Origin: Candidatus Moranbacteria bacterium RIFOXYA12_FULL_35_19 | GTDB lineage: Bacteria > Patescibacteriota > Minisyncoccia > Moranbacterales > UBA2206 | Length of the DNA: 48,975 bases | NCBI GenBank assembly: GCA_001784805.1 | Contig: MFSE01000021.1 | Span: 68,241 to 117,215, forward strand | Direction: 5' to 3' | Notes under the pieces: generated by a model | What the model was told of the DNA's origin: nothing | The model's input: the letters and a program-made list of their open reading frames with translations, nothing else | The model's database searches: none | Made by a program: the position numbers and the translations under genes | Shown: in pieces, positions 34,969-46,284 of the stretch | How the letters are laid out: the number at the start of each line of letters is the position of its first letter | Numbering within the stretch: the first letter of the stretch is position 1

Positions 34969-36519
34969 ATGGATAAAAATTACATCATTGAACAGTTAAA
35001 AAAACAAATTGAAAATTTCGAGACTAAAACGCAGACTGAAAAAGTTGGAACGGTTTTAGAAGTTGGAGACGGTGTGGCAAAAATTTCGGGTCTTTCTGAT
35101 TGTATGGCCTCTGAAATGTTAGAATTCACAAATTCACACAAATCAGGAGACAAATTAAACACAAATAAAACAGAATCAATATATGGGGTGGCGCTGAATT
35201 TGGAAGAAGGACAAATTGGTGCCATGATTTTGGGTGCTTTCGAGGGGATCAAAGAAGGTGATCAAGTGAAATCAACCGGAAAAATTTTGTCAATTCCAGT
35301 CGGCGAAAATATGATTGGCCGAGTTATCAATCCTTTGGGACAACAAATTGATGGCAAAGGTGAAATAATTTGCGATAAGTTCTATCCAATCGAAAAAATT
35401 GCTCCGGGAGTTATCACTCGACAATCCGTTAATCAACCAGTGCAAACTGGAATCAAGGCGATTGATGCGATGATCCCAGTCGGGCGAGGTCAACGGGAAC
35501 TTATTATCGGTGACCGACAAACTGGAAAAACTGCCATTGCGATTGATGCCATCATCAACCAAAAAGGTCAGGATATGATTTGTATCTATGTCGCCATTGG
35601 ACAAAAAGAATCCAAGATTGCTCGCATTGTAGCAGAATTGGAAAAGAAAGGTGCGATGGAATATACTACGATTGTTTTGGCGGGCGCATCAGATCCAGCC
35701 GCGTTTTCTTTTATCGCTCCCTATTCTGGTTGCGCTCTCGGAGAATATTTCTTGGACAAAGGCAAAGATGTTTTGGTGATTTATGATGATCTTTCCAAGC
35801 ACGCTTGGGCCTATCGCCAAATTTCTTTGATTCTCAAACGTCCACCAGGACGCGAAGCTTATCCAGGAGATGTTTTCTATCTGCACTCTCGTCTTTTGGA
35901 ACGAAGTGCGAAGCTCAACAAAGATTTTGGTGGCGGATCAATCACAGCTTTGCCAATCATCGAAACGCAAGCGGGCGATGTGTCAGCCTACATTCCGACT
36001 AATGTTATCTCAATTACTGATGGACAAATTTATTTGGAATCAGATTTATTCTACAAAGGAATTCGTCCAGCTTTGAATGTGGGACTTTCTGTTTCTCGTG
36101 TGGGATCAGCCGCGCAAACTAAGGCCATGAAAAAAGTGGCCGGAAAACTTCGTTTGGACTTGGCGCAATTTCGAGAATTGGAAGCTTTTGCTCAATTTGG
36201 ATCTGACTTGGATGAAAATACTCGACGGCAAATTGAACGAGGCAAAAGAACAGTAGAAATTTTAAAACAAGATCAATATGCGCCGATGCTCATGGAAAAC
36301 CAAGTGGCTATTCTCTACGCTCTCACCAATGGATTTTTGGATGATGTGGCGGTTGAAAAGATAAAAGTGTGGGAAGCTGATTTCCAAAGATATCTAGATT
36401 CCAGCGCTAAAGAAGTTTTGACTCTGATTGCGGAAAAGAAAGAATTAACGGAAGATGTGGTGGCGAAATTGGAAAAGGTGATTAAGGATTTTAAGGATAT
36501 ATATCAAAATGGAGAATAG
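34969..36519 (+). CDS. atpA: F0F1 ATP synthase subunit alpha
   Basis: [15 protein letters not shown] (Walker A), [20 protein letters not shown]. Confidence 0.97.
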   Translation: MDKNYIIEQLKKQIENFETKTQTEKVGTVLEVGDGVAKISGLSDCMASEMLEFTNSHKSGDKLNTNKTESIYGVALNLEEGQIGAMILGAFEGIKEGDQVKSTGKILSIPVGENMIGRVINPLGQQIDGKGEIICDKFYPIEKIAPGVITRQSVNQPVQTGIKAIDAMIPVGRGQRELIIGDRQTGKTAIAIDAIINQKGQDMICIYVAIGQKESKIARIVAELEKKGAMEYTTIVLAGASDPAAFSFIAPYSGCALGEYFLDKGKDVLVIYDDLSKHAWAYRQISLILKRPPGREAYPGDVFYLHSRLLERSAKLNKDFGGGSITALPIIETQAGDVSAYIPTNVISITDGQIYLESDLFYKGIRPALNVGLSVSRVGSAAQTKAMKKVAGKLRLDLAQFRELEAFAQFGSDLDENTRRQIERGKRTVEILKQDQYAPMLMENQVAILYALTNGFLDDVAVEKIKVWEADFQRYLDSSAKEVLTLIAEKKELTEDVVAKLEKVIKDFKDIYQNGE

Positions 36520-36522
36520 TTT

Positions 36523-36607
36523 TACGAACTACGAAATAAATACGAAATACGAAAGTACGAAAATGGAGACTAAGCGTTTCGTATTTCGCTAATTTCGTAG
36601 TTCGTAA
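36523..36607. repeat. Intergenic palindrome (TACGAAA-type) between atpA and atpG
   Basis: ttacgaactacgaaataaatacgaaatacgaaagtacgaaa ... tttcgtatttcgctaatttcgtagttcgtaa. Confidence 0.82.
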
Positions 36608-36618
36608 ATGAAAAATTT

Positions 36619-37578
36619 ATGGCTTCAGGTAAAGAAATTAAAAGACGAATAAAGTCCATCAAAAATACTGGGAAAATTACCCGAGCAATGGAGATGGTGA
36701 GCGCGGCTAAAATGCGGAGGGCTATTTCATCTGTTTTGGCAATTAGGCCGTATGCGCATAGCGCTTGGAATGTGCTGACAAATTTAGCGCGATCTTTTGA
36801 AAGAAAACAGGAGGGACTTTTGGAAGTGCGTGAAGTGAAAAGAGTTTTGGCAGTGGCCATCACATCTAATCGCGGACTTTGCGGATCATTCAATTCTCAA
36901 ATCGCCAAGAAGATAAGGGATGAAATTTCTAACCCAAAAAATTTGAAGATAAATCGAATCGGCAACAAAAAAATTGAATCAAAAATTTCTGATAAAGATT
37001 TGAAAATTGATTTCATTACTGTTGGACGAAAAGGAGAAAGCGTGATTCGCCGAACCGGAGAGGAAATTGTGGCGTCTTTCAATGATCTGACCTATCTGCC
37101 GAAATTTGAAGCCGTGCGAGCAGTGGGAAAAATTGTCATTGATGATTATCTAGCTAAAAAATATGACAAGGTAGTTATTTTCTATACCGACTATGTTTCT
37201 GCGATAAAACAAGAAACAAAAGTCCGTCAGATTTTGCCACTCTCAAAAATTGATTTGGAAAAACAAATTGCCGAGATGGATATTTTGGCCGAGCAATATG
37301 GTTTGGCTAAACCAGCTTCTGAATATAAGGTTGAACCAAGTCCAGAGGAAGTTTTGGATTATATTATTCCGCGACTGATTGAAATGCAGATATATCATGC
37401 TATTTTGGAATCCAATGCTTCCAAAGAATCCTCTCGAATGGTGGCCATGCGAAACGCCACGGACGCTGCCAATGAAATGGCCGATGGTTTCACCCTGGCA
37501 TATAATCAGATACGGCAGATGAAAATTACTCAAGAGATTGCGGAGATTAGTGCAGGGATGGCGGCATTAGAGCAATAA
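36619..37578 (+). CDS. atpG: F0F1 ATP synthase subunit gamma
   Basis: SGKEIKRRIKSIKNTGKITRAMEMVSAAKMRRA, SNRGLCGSFN, MVAMRNATDAANEM. Confidence 0.96.
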   Translation: MASGKEIKRRIKSIKNTGKITRAMEMVSAAKMRRAISSVLAIRPYAHSAWNVLTNLARSFERKQEGLLEVREVKRVLAVAITSNRGLCGSFNSQIAKKIRDEISNPKNLKINRIGNKKIESKISDKDLKIDFITVGRKGESVIRRTGEEIVASFNDLTYLPKFEAVRAVGKIVIDDYLAKKYDKVVIFYTDYVSAIKQETKVRQILPLSKIDLEKQIAEMDILAEQYGLAKPASEYKVEPSPEEVLDYIIPRLIEMQIYHAILESNASKESSRMVAMRNATDAANEMADGFTLAYNQIRQMKITQEIAEISAGMAALEQ

Positions 37579-37620
37579 CCGATGCGAATCTACGAATTGT
37601 GAATAAGAAATAAAAATATT

Positions 37621-37710
37621 TGTCATCGCGAGCGAAACGAAGTGAAGCGTGGCGATCTCGAAACTAAAAAAGGAGATTGCCGCGGTCGCTAACGCTCCCT
37701 CGCAATGACA
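37621..37710. repeat. Palindromic repeat TGTCATCGCGAGCG...CGCTCCCTCGCAATGACA
   Basis: tgtcatcgcgagcgaaacgaagtgaagcgtggcgatctcg...gagattgccgcggtcgctaacgctccctcgcaatgaca. Confidence 0.75.
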
Positions 37711-37742
37711 AGTATTAGAAAGTTCTTTGGAAAATTGAAAAT

Positions 37743-37790
37743 AAAAAAGCCACACAACTCTTGCGATGCAAGAATCGGTGGCCTTTTGGT
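37743..37790 (-). terminator. Intrinsic terminator for the minus-strand gene
   Basis: On minus strand: aaaggccaccgattcttgcatcgcaagagttgtgtggcttttttatttt. Confidence 0.6.
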
Positions 37791-37808
37791 GAAAAGAAGC
37801 GGTATGCT

Positions 37809-38126
37809 CTATTTTGTTCGTATGGTGGCTCCTTTAAAAAGCCAGCCGCTACACACATAACACTCCACTTCTTTGCCAGCTGGGTTCGTAGCTTTGACAG
37901 TAAAGCGTGCGGCATCTTTACTACTGCATCCCCGTAATCCCACAGCGAACCATGCATGGTCGATGACTTTAATATTGCTGAAGCCCTGCGTTTCAACAGC
38001 TCTGATAGCAACATTTTTATCAACCAATATGCCACGGCAAGATAAAACAATGGAAATGGCAACGAATAAAATAATAATAATGAACTCAATTCCGCCTTCG
38101 CCTTTAATGTTCTGCAAGCTTTTCAT
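37809..38126 (-). CDS. Hypothetical small membrane-anchored protein
   Basis: MKSLQNIKGEGGIEFIIIILFVAISIVLSCRGILVD...; RBS-like ggagg upstream on minus strand. Confidence 0.65.
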   Translation of the reverse strand: MKSLQNIKGEGGIEFIIIILFVAISIVLSCRGILVDKNVAIRAVETQGFSNIKVIDHAWFAVGLRGCSSKDAARFTVKATNPAGKEVECYVCSGWLFKGATIRTK

Positions 38127-38226
38127 TTCTAGATCCTCCCTTGATTAATGAGTTATTGTTAAAAAATACGTTGATTTTCACTAACCTAATATTATACTCC
38201 AAACTACCCCAAAAGTCAACCCTTAA

Positions 38227-39804
<1,578 letters not shown>

Positions 39805-39809
39805 ATTTA

Positions 39810-39942
39810 TTGATCTTCTAATTTTTAATTTTTATTTTTTAATTTTTAAATAATATTTAAATTTTTAATGAATAATTTTAGAATTAATAAATTAAAAATT
39901 CATTAAAAATTTCAAATTAAAAATTAAAAATTTATAACATTT
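39810..39942. repeat. AT-only palindrome (TTAAAAATT-type) between atpD and atpC
   Basis: ctaatttttaatttttattttttaatttttaaataa ... caaattaaaaattaaaaatttataac. Confidence 0.6.
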
Positions 39943-39943
39943 A

Positions 39944-40381
39944 ATGTCTAAGTCAACCATTAAATTCAAAATTGTTACTCCTGAAAAAACTGTTTTCGAA
40001 GACACGGTTGATCAGGCGACTTTGCCGACGGCAGACGGGGAAGTGACAATTTTGCCTAATCATATAAGTTATATTGCCAGTCTGAAAGCGGGCGAATTAA
40101 TGCTTAAGAAAAAAGGAGAAGAAATTTTGCTTTGTATTTCTGGAGGCTTTATTGAATTTCATAACAATGAACTTATTATTTTAGCTGACACGGCCGAGCG
40201 CGCTGAAGAAATTGATTTGAAACGCGCCGAGGAGGGAAGAAGAAAAGCTGAAGAACTTAAGAATAAAAGAGTGTCAATGGATGAAAATGAATACGCTCGT
40301 GTGGCCGCCGCTATTCAAAAAGAATCAGCTCGAATCCGCGTGGCAAAAAAACATTATACAAAATTAGGCATGAAAGCGTAA
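39944..40381 (+). CDS. atpC: F0F1 ATP synthase subunit epsilon
   Basis: KFKIVTPEKTVFEDTVDQATLPTADGEVTILPNHISYIASLKAGEL. Confidence 0.93.
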   Translation: MSKSTIKFKIVTPEKTVFEDTVDQATLPTADGEVTILPNHISYIASLKAGELMLKKKGEEILLCISGGFIEFHNNELIILADTAERAEEIDLKRAEEGRRKAEELKNKRVSMDENEYARVAAAIQKESARIRVAKKHYTKLGMKA

Positions 40382-40479
40382 ATGTTTAAAAAATAGAGAT
40401 TAAACTATTTATATCTTACTGGATACTAAAAGCTAATCAAAAGTTTTGTGAAATTTGAGACCTAAAAAAGGTACTTGAC

Positions 40480-40594
40480 CCCTTTTGCTCTCTTTGTTTT
40501 TACTGGAACAATTCATGGAGAAATAACCGATTCGCTGAAAGGTGAAAATGGATTTAGTTATGATCCGATGGATATTATTGACTGTTTTGCTTAA
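40480..40594 (+). pseudogene. Remnant of RdgB/HAM1 (XTP/dITP pyrophosphatase)
   Basis: Frame translates LFVFTGTIHGEITDSLKGENGFSYDPMDIIDCFA*, matching the RdgB G-x-I...GENGFGYDP region; no upstream gene body. Confidence 0.6.
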
Positions 40595-40638
40595 TATGGT
40601 ATAGTGTAAATAATCATCTAAACCAACTTAAGAAATAT

Positions 40639-41583
40639 ATGAAATATTTAGACAAAAAAATTCAAAAAAGAATTGATGACAAGTTAAAATTGCTAAATTC
40701 TTTTCGCCCACTGCCATCCTCTGCAGTTAAAAAACTTAGGGAGCAGTTTGAAGTGGAAATGACTTATAATTCTAATGCGATTGAGGGTAATAGTTTGACA
40801 CTTAAAGAAACATATTTGGTCATCAATGAGGGTATAACCATTAAGGGCAAGCCGCTCAAAGATCATCTTGAAGCCAAAAGTCACAAGGAGGCCTTGGAAT
40901 ATTTGTATTCATTGGTGGAAAATGGAAAGAATAATACGGTGTCGGAAAGGTTTATCAGGTCGTTAAATCAAATTGTTATGCAGGATATTGATAAAGAATG
41001 GGCGGGAAAATATCGAAACAGCGGGGTGGTTATCGGCGGAGCGGATCATAAACCACCAGAAGCCTTAGAAATTCCAAGACTAATGCAAAATCTTATCGGC
41101 TGGGTTGGAGATAATAAGAAAAAAATGCATCCGGTGGAGCTGGCGAGTATTGTGCATCACAAATTAGTTTTTATTCATCCTTTTTTTGATGGCAATGGCC
41201 GAACTTCACGTTTGACGATGAATATTGTTTTGATGCAATCAGGATTTCCCCTAGTAATTGTCTTGAAAAATGATCGAAAAAGATATTATCGGTCACTGTC
41301 TTTAGCAGATAAAGGCGACTATGTTCCTTTTGTGAACTTTATTGCTCGGGCGGTGGAGAGAACGCTGGATATTTATCTGAAAATACTAATGCCAAGCAAA
41401 AAAGGCAAAGAGGAATTTATCTCACTATCAGAATTAGCCAAAGACACAAAATTTACGGAAAAATATCTAAATCTTTTGGCGCGCAATGGAAAATTAGAAG
41501 CACACAAGGAAGGGCGTAATTGGCTTACATCTAAAGATGCACTAAGGAGATACCTAGAAAGTCGAGAAAGGAAGAGAAAATAA
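40639..41583 (+). CDS. Fic family protein
   Basis: HPFFDGNGRTSRL (HPFx[D/E]GNGR), inhibitory-like SNAIEGNSLTL, C-terminal wHTH-like region. Confidence 0.93.
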   Translation: MKYLDKKIQKRIDDKLKLLNSFRPLPSSAVKKLREQFEVEMTYNSNAIEGNSLTLKETYLVINEGITIKGKPLKDHLEAKSHKEALEYLYSLVENGKNNTVSERFIRSLNQIVMQDIDKEWAGKYRNSGVVIGGADHKPPEALEIPRLMQNLIGWVGDNKKKMHPVELASIVHHKLVFIHPFFDGNGRTSRLTMNIVLMQSGFPLVIVLKNDRKRYYRSLSLADKGDYVPFVNFIARAVERTLDIYLKILMPSKKGKEEFISLSELAKDTKFTEKYLNLLARNGKLEAHKEGRNWLTSKDALRRYLESRERKRK

Positions 41584-41621
41584 TTGGTATGATATGGAAA
41601 AAATAAAACCTTTAACTTCAA

Positions 41622-41660
41622 GGGGCATTTGCAAATAATTGCGATGCCCTTTAATTTTTG
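41622..41660 (+). terminator. Terminator-like hairpin after fic
   Basis: ggggcatttgcaaataattgcgatgccctttaattttt. Confidence 0.55.
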
Positions 41661-41686
41661 TTTAGTCTTTTTTTGAATTTATGCCA

Positions 41687-41720
41687 CAATAATTTTATAA
41701 AAAAGCTTGAAATAAGCCAA
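41687..41720. repeat. 34-bp direct repeat, copy 1
   Basis: caataattttataaaaaagcttgaaataagccaa, identical to 48859-48892. Confidence 0.85.
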
Positions 41721-41802
41721 AAATGGTGATAAAGGTTGACAAAGTAGAAATATTCGTGTAATATAGGTATAGATAATAACAATATATAATTATTATATCA
41801 AT

Positions 41803-42621
41803 ATGAAAAGCACAATCTTGTCTCAAAAAGATTCAGAATTACTGGAAAATTTGATCGCCAAAAACGGCCTATTTATTACTTTTGAACAAGTGGTTAAGGA
41901 ATCAGCTTCTTCAATGAGTCGTCAGGAGATTAGGAATTTAGTTAGTAAACTTGTGAGAAACGGCTGGTTAGTGAGAATAAAGAAAGGAAATTATTATATA
42001 ACCACTCTTGAATCAAGAGGGACTTTTAATGTTTCCAATTTTGTTATTGCTCAAGTTCTTTTTGAAAATTCATATATATCTTGTGAATCTGCTTTGCAGC
42101 ATCATGGAATATTTGATCAGCATCTCAAAACTATTGTCAGTGTTTCATTGAAAAAAATGTCCAAAAAAGAAATTCAAGGAATAACCTTTGAGTTTATAAC
42201 TACGAATAAAAATAATTTTTATGGTTGGAATGAGTTTGAGCTGGATGGGTGTTTGGTAAAAATTGCTACTGTTGAAAAAACTATTTTGGATATATTGAAT
42301 TTCAAGAGAACGCTTAGCACTGTGGATTTAGTTTTAGAGAAACTAAAAAATTATCGAGACAGTATTGATATTGCTAAATTTAACGAATTTAGTAAAAAAC
42401 AATCCATTACGGTGCAGAGAATCTTAGGATTTTTATTGGATAAGGCGGATATTGATTCAAGCTATCTTCATAATTCAACAAAAGGAAAAACCAGTAATAG
42501 CTATATGACTAAGGATAGCAAATTATTTAGCGCTAAATGGAGACTTTATTATCATAATCATTACGAAAGTAAAAGTTATGGATATTCGAGAAATTGTAGC
42601 GGAAAAAATACGCTCGACTAG
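41803..42621 (+). CDS. AbiEi-type antitoxin/transcriptional regulator
   Basis: N-terminal wHTH VSKLVRNGWLVRIKKGNYYIT; SCESALQHHGIFDQ; VATVEKTILDIL-like IATVEKTILDIL. Confidence 0.78.
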   Translation: MKSTILSQKDSELLENLIAKNGLFITFEQVVKESASSMSRQEIRNLVSKLVRNGWLVRIKKGNYYITTLESRGTFNVSNFVIAQVLFENSYISCESALQHHGIFDQHLKTIVSVSLKKMSKKEIQGITFEFITTNKNNFYGWNEFELDGCLVKIATVEKTILDILNFKRTLSTVDLVLEKLKNYRDSIDIAKFNEFSKKQSITVQRILGFLLDKADIDSSYLHNSTKGKTSNSYMTKDSKLFSAKWRLYYHNHYESKSYGYSRNCSGKNTLD

Positions 42622-42880
42622 TGATAGGGCGAGATATCGGGATTTTTATGATTTATTTCAAATTTTTAAAAATTATAAAATAAATCTAAAAGAAATAATA
42701 AAACTTATTTCGCAAAAAGAAATTCGAAAGCCGATAAGTCAAAAATCAATATTGCTTAATTGGAAAATTGCCAAACAAGAAAAAGCTGTGGAATCGCAAA
42801 AAATATATTATTCCGAGGAAGTTGCAAATAGAGAAATAGAAAAAATGCTTGAAAAAATAGAGATTAAAATAATTAAATGA
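42578..42880 (+). pseudogene. C-terminal fragment of AbiEii-type nucleotidyltransferase toxin (NTase core missing)
   Basis: DIREIVAEKIRSTSDRARYRDFYDLFQIF is typical of the AbiEii C-terminal half; no upstream GSxxxxDxD domain. Confidence 0.65.
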
Positions 42881-42990
42881 AAACAGAAGTATTATTTATT
42901 ACGGGGAACAAAAAAAGGAATCTCGAGAAAAACAGTTAAAAATATTGTGAAATTTTAGGGAAAATATTAACTCAAATATATTCGCGCCCC

Positions 42991-43019
42991 TTGACAAAAT
43001 TTTGATTAAGATATAAAAT
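42991..43019 (+). promoter_or_regulatory. Sigma70-like promoter of the T-box-like leader
   Basis: TTGACA (42991) - 17 bp - TAAAAT (43014). Confidence 0.65.
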
Positions 43020-43023
43020 GCAA

Positions 43024-43320
43024 TTACTTTAAAAATAACAAAACCTACGAGTTGGATCCTCCGATTTTATCGGAGGGCTGGGTCTAACTTACCCCGATTT
43101 ATCTCGGGGAAGGTGGTTTCTGCATAACCTACGTCATGGCGGGGTAAAGTGGAAGCTCGGCATCCTCCGTAATCATAGGATAATCAATGTCGGTTCTTAC
43201 TTTTGTGAGAATGTCTGAGTTGATGAGTGAAAATAAGTGCTGGCACCTTTCGAGGTGTTTTTTATTTTCAAAAAAAGGTGGTACCACGAAGTTTTTCTAA
43301 GACTCTTCGTCCTTTTACTC
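43024..43320 (+). ncRNA. T-box-like regulatory leader (antiterminator/terminator core recognised; Stem I not verified)
   Basis: aaaaggtggtaccacgaag...cttcgtcctttt matches T-box core AGGGUGGNACCGCG...CGUCCCU; preceded by several hairpins (cctccgattttatcggagg, ccccgatttatctcgggg, gcacctttcgaggtgt). Confidence 0.6.
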
Positions 43321-43424
43321 AATGCTTTTTGCATTGCGTGCGAGGATGGGGAGTTTTTTTATTTGGGAAACTTCTTGATAAGAGTTCTTTTAAAATTTAT
43401 AACCCTAAAAAAGGAGATTGCATC

Positions 43425-43760
43425 ATGGAAAATGAAACTGTGCTTATGATTAGGTTGGTTTTAATTTTAACAATTTTAGTAGAGGGGATTATACTGGATA
43501 GGGCTTATCTAGAAAAAAAACGAACAGCTGTAATTGTAAAAGATAAGCGGATTAAATGTGGGAGGATGGAAACTGGTTGGTCTGGTCCGGACTTTTATTA
43601 TGAGGATTTCATCATTGATTTTGAGCTGTACGGTAAGAAATACTCAGCTTTTGTTTCTTCTAAATTCTATGAAACAATAGAAAGAGGAGCAATAGTTTGT
43701 TTGGAGTATGGAAAAAGTCGTCTTATCAGATCAATGGTATTTAAAGTTTTGGAAAACTAA
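43425..43760 (+). CDS. Hypothetical small membrane protein
   Basis: RBS aaaggaga before ATG 43425; MENETVLMIRLVLILTILVEGIILDRAYLEKKR; ORF-track start 43227 lies inside the RNA leader. Confidence 0.65.
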   Translation: MENETVLMIRLVLILTILVEGIILDRAYLEKKRTAVIVKDKRIKCGRMETGWSGPDFYYEDFIIDFELYGKKYSAFVSSKFYETIERGAIVCLEYGKSRLIRSMVFKVLEN

Positions 43761-43805
43761 AATGTTATTAAAAATGAATAACTTCCAAAAAGGAGAAAGA
43801 GTATC

Positions 43806-44570
43806 ATGCAAAAATTCATGAATAAGTTTCGGTTTAGACAGGATGGCGCGTTATTGGTTGGAATTGAACGAGAATGCTTTCTGATAAACAATGAAAGTAA
43901 GATATCACCAATGGCGCAACTGGTTTTGAGTCATCTTGCAGACAAAGAACAGTTTGGATATGAATTTTCAGCTTGCCAGCTGGAGGATAGGATCGGACCA
44001 TGTGGTTTAAATGAAATAAAAAATCAATTAAAGGAGAATGAAAAGGATGTAATAGAAGTCGAATCTAAACTTCAATTCAAAAGAAGCTGGATGGAAGTTG
44101 CGCCTGAAGATATGCCATTAGATATTTATCCTGATCCTACCGGTAGATATCAAGAAATTAAAAAAAAGTTATCCGGAAATATTTTACTGGCGGCATGCAG
44201 AGTGATTGGTACACATATTCATATTGGTATGCCTGATCATAATACTGCAATAAAAGTCTATAATCAAGTTATTTCTGAATTAGATCGTTTATGCAATGAG
44301 GGTGATGGTTCATCTGGTAAAAGGCTATAAATTTATAAGATAGTAGCGCCAAATCAAGCGCTTCGACCTTATAAAAATTGGAAAGATTTTTATCAACAGG
44401 CGATTGAAAATAATTTTGCAGATGATCCGAGGAAATGTTGGCAGTTGATAAGAATATCTATTCATGGAACAATCGAATTTAGGATGTTTGGCGCAACAGA
44501 TAATCTTGACAAGATTGTAAGTTGGGCAAAAATTTGCCATGGCTTATGTAAGGTCGCGATGGGGTTGTAG
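43806..44570 (+). pseudogene. Glutamate-cysteine ligase family 2 (GCS2)-like gene with an in-frame TAA at codon 175
   Basis: VGIERECFLINNESKISPMAQLV ... GDGSSGKRL* then same frame IYKIVAPNQALRPYKNWKDFYQQ...SIHGTIEFRMFGATDNLDKIVSWAK. Confidence 0.7.
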
Positions 44571-44579
44571 ATTTGAAAC

Positions 44580-44608
44580 TTGGGGAGCAGACATCGTTCT
44601 GCTTCCCA
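44580..44608 (+). terminator. Terminator-like hairpin
   Basis: ggggagcagacatcgttctgcttccc then AT-rich. Confidence 0.5.
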
Positions 44609-44619
44609 ATTAATTATTA

Positions 44620-45420
44620 ATGTTTAAAAATATGGATTACAAAATAAAATTTTTTAGTAGTGATAAAAAACCTATAGTTGTAGTCGTGGGATGTCTTCAC
44701 GGCGATGAACTTGTAGGAAAAAAGATTATTTTTCGATTAAGGAAAATTAAATTAAAAAAAGGGACGCTTATTACTATTATTGCAAATGAGAAAGCGGTAA
44801 AACAGAGGAAGAGATTTATTGATCAAGATCTGAACAGGTCTTTTCCTGGTAAAAGGAATGGTAATTACGAAGAAATATTGGCGTATAATATTTTGAAAAT
44901 TACAAAAAAGGCCGATTTCGTTTTGGACATCCACTCAGCCACAACGGATGTGAAAGATCTGGCAATAATTACAAAAACAAAAAAGGCTGTTTTGAATTTT
45001 GTATATGCAATTAATCCCAGAAGGATTGCTCTGATGAAAAAAGATATAGCGGGGAAATCTTTGATAGGTTATTGCAAGACAGCTGTATCTTTGGAGTACG
45101 GAAAAGACAATAGTAGAGCAACTTACAAAAATACATTTAGTTCGATAATATCTTTTTTGGAAAAAGAAAAAATGATTGATGCTAAAAATAAAAAAAGAGA
45201 GCAACGAAAAATTGATTTTTATGAGATAAAAGGTGTTGCAAAAAAAGAAAAAAATGATGTTTTGAAAAAGAATATTAAGAATTTCAAACTTATTAAAAAG
45301 GGAGAAATATTTGCGATAAGAAATAACAAAGGGATGGTATCTAAGGAAAATTTTTACCCCATTCTTTTTGGAGAGGAAGCCTATGGTGATATCTTTGGAT
45401 TTAAGGCCACAAAAGAATGA
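44620..45420 (+). CDS. Succinylglutamate desuccinylase/aspartoacylase (AstE/AspA) family zinc hydrolase
   Basis: VVVVGCLHGDELVGKKI (HGdE), DQDLNRSFPGKRNG, FVLDIHSAT. Confidence 0.88.
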   Translation: MFKNMDYKIKFFSSDKKPIVVVVGCLHGDELVGKKIIFRLRKIKLKKGTLITIIANEKAVKQRKRFIDQDLNRSFPGKRNGNYEEILAYNILKITKKADFVLDIHSATTDVKDLAIITKTKKAVLNFVYAINPRRIALMKKDIAGKSLIGYCKTAVSLEYGKDNSRATYKNTFSSIISFLEKEKMIDAKNKKREQRKIDFYEIKGVAKKEKNDVLKKNIKNFKLIKKGEIFAIRNNKGMVSKENFYPILFGEEAYGDIFGFKATKE

Positions 45421-45492
45421 CAATTAAATATATAAATTTGAAATTATTCTTGTATCATGCTAGATTTAGTAGGAAATAAGGCGATATTTTTT

Positions 45493-46284
45493 ATGAGTAA
45501 ATACCTGTTATTTTTTAAAAACTCCATTTCTGAAGCGATTGTTTATCGTTCGCATTTTTTTATGCTTTTAGTCTCCCAGATAATTTCAGTTTTTGTTTTT
45601 GTGTTTCTTTGGAAGGCTATTTATGCCGAAGGAAATCAAATCGGGGGATATTCCCTAAATGATTTGATTGTTTATTATATTCTTTCAGCACTGCTTTCTT
45701 TTGTGATTCAGGGAATAGATGTGGCATGGAGAGTGGGTGATGAAATAAGATTGGGAAATATTACGAATTTTATTTTAAGACCGGTTAGTCATTTTTGGTC
45801 AACCTTTTGGATAATAGCTGGGAAAGCATTTTTAAATCTTATAGTTGTAGGTATAATAATTATTCCAGTCTTTTTTTTCTATCCCGAATTTTTTAGCGGA
45901 GATATTAACGCAATACGATTGGCTGGCTTTATTTTTTCAATCATTGGTGCGCTGGTAATATTTATGGAATTTTTTTATTTGATCGGGCTGGCTACTTTTT
46001 GGATGGGAGATGCCAAGGGATTTAATTTTTTTGTTAGGATGATTATGTTTTTTTTAGCAGGCAATATGATTCCATTAGATCTTTTGCCAAAAACTCTTTC
46101 AAATATCAATAATTTTTTACCGTTTAAATTTATGGCTTGGTTTCCAATTGCTATTTGGAGCGGGAAAATAAAAATAGAGGCAGAAATTTTTTTCCCGGTT
46201 TTACTTTGGATTTTGATACTGGGGATTTTTATTAAATATATTTATAAAAAAGGTTTGGAAAAATATGAAGGATTTGGCGCGTAA
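45493..46284 (+). CDS. ABC-2 family exporter permease
   Basis: Six hydrophobic segments; GDEIRLGNITNFILRPVSHFW; start likely ATG 45493 (MSKYLLFFKNSI). Confidence 0.85.
   Translation: MSKYLLFFKNSISEAIVYRSHFFMLLVSQIISVFVFVFLWKAIYAEGNQIGGYSLNDLIVYYILSALLSFVIQGIDVAWRVGDEIRLGNITNFILRPVSHFWSTFWIIAGKAFLNLIVVGIIIIPVFFFYPEFFSGDINAIRLAGFIFSIIGALVIFMEFFYLIGLATFWMGDAKGFNFFVRMIMFFLAGNMIPLDLLPKTLSNINNFLPFKFMAWFPIAIWSGKIKIEAEIFFPVLLWILILGIFIKYIYKKGLEKYEGFGA

Noticed and set aside
43227-43424. N-terminal extension of the ORF starting at 43227 (MKISAGTFRGVFYF...)
   Set aside because: Overlaps the T-box-like terminator region; ATG 43425 has a good RBS.
44328-44330. Stop-codon reassignment or recoding at the TAA inside the GCS2-like gene
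   Set aside because: TAA and TGA act as normal stops in intact genes across the window and no recoding signal was recognised; pseudogenisation is simpler.
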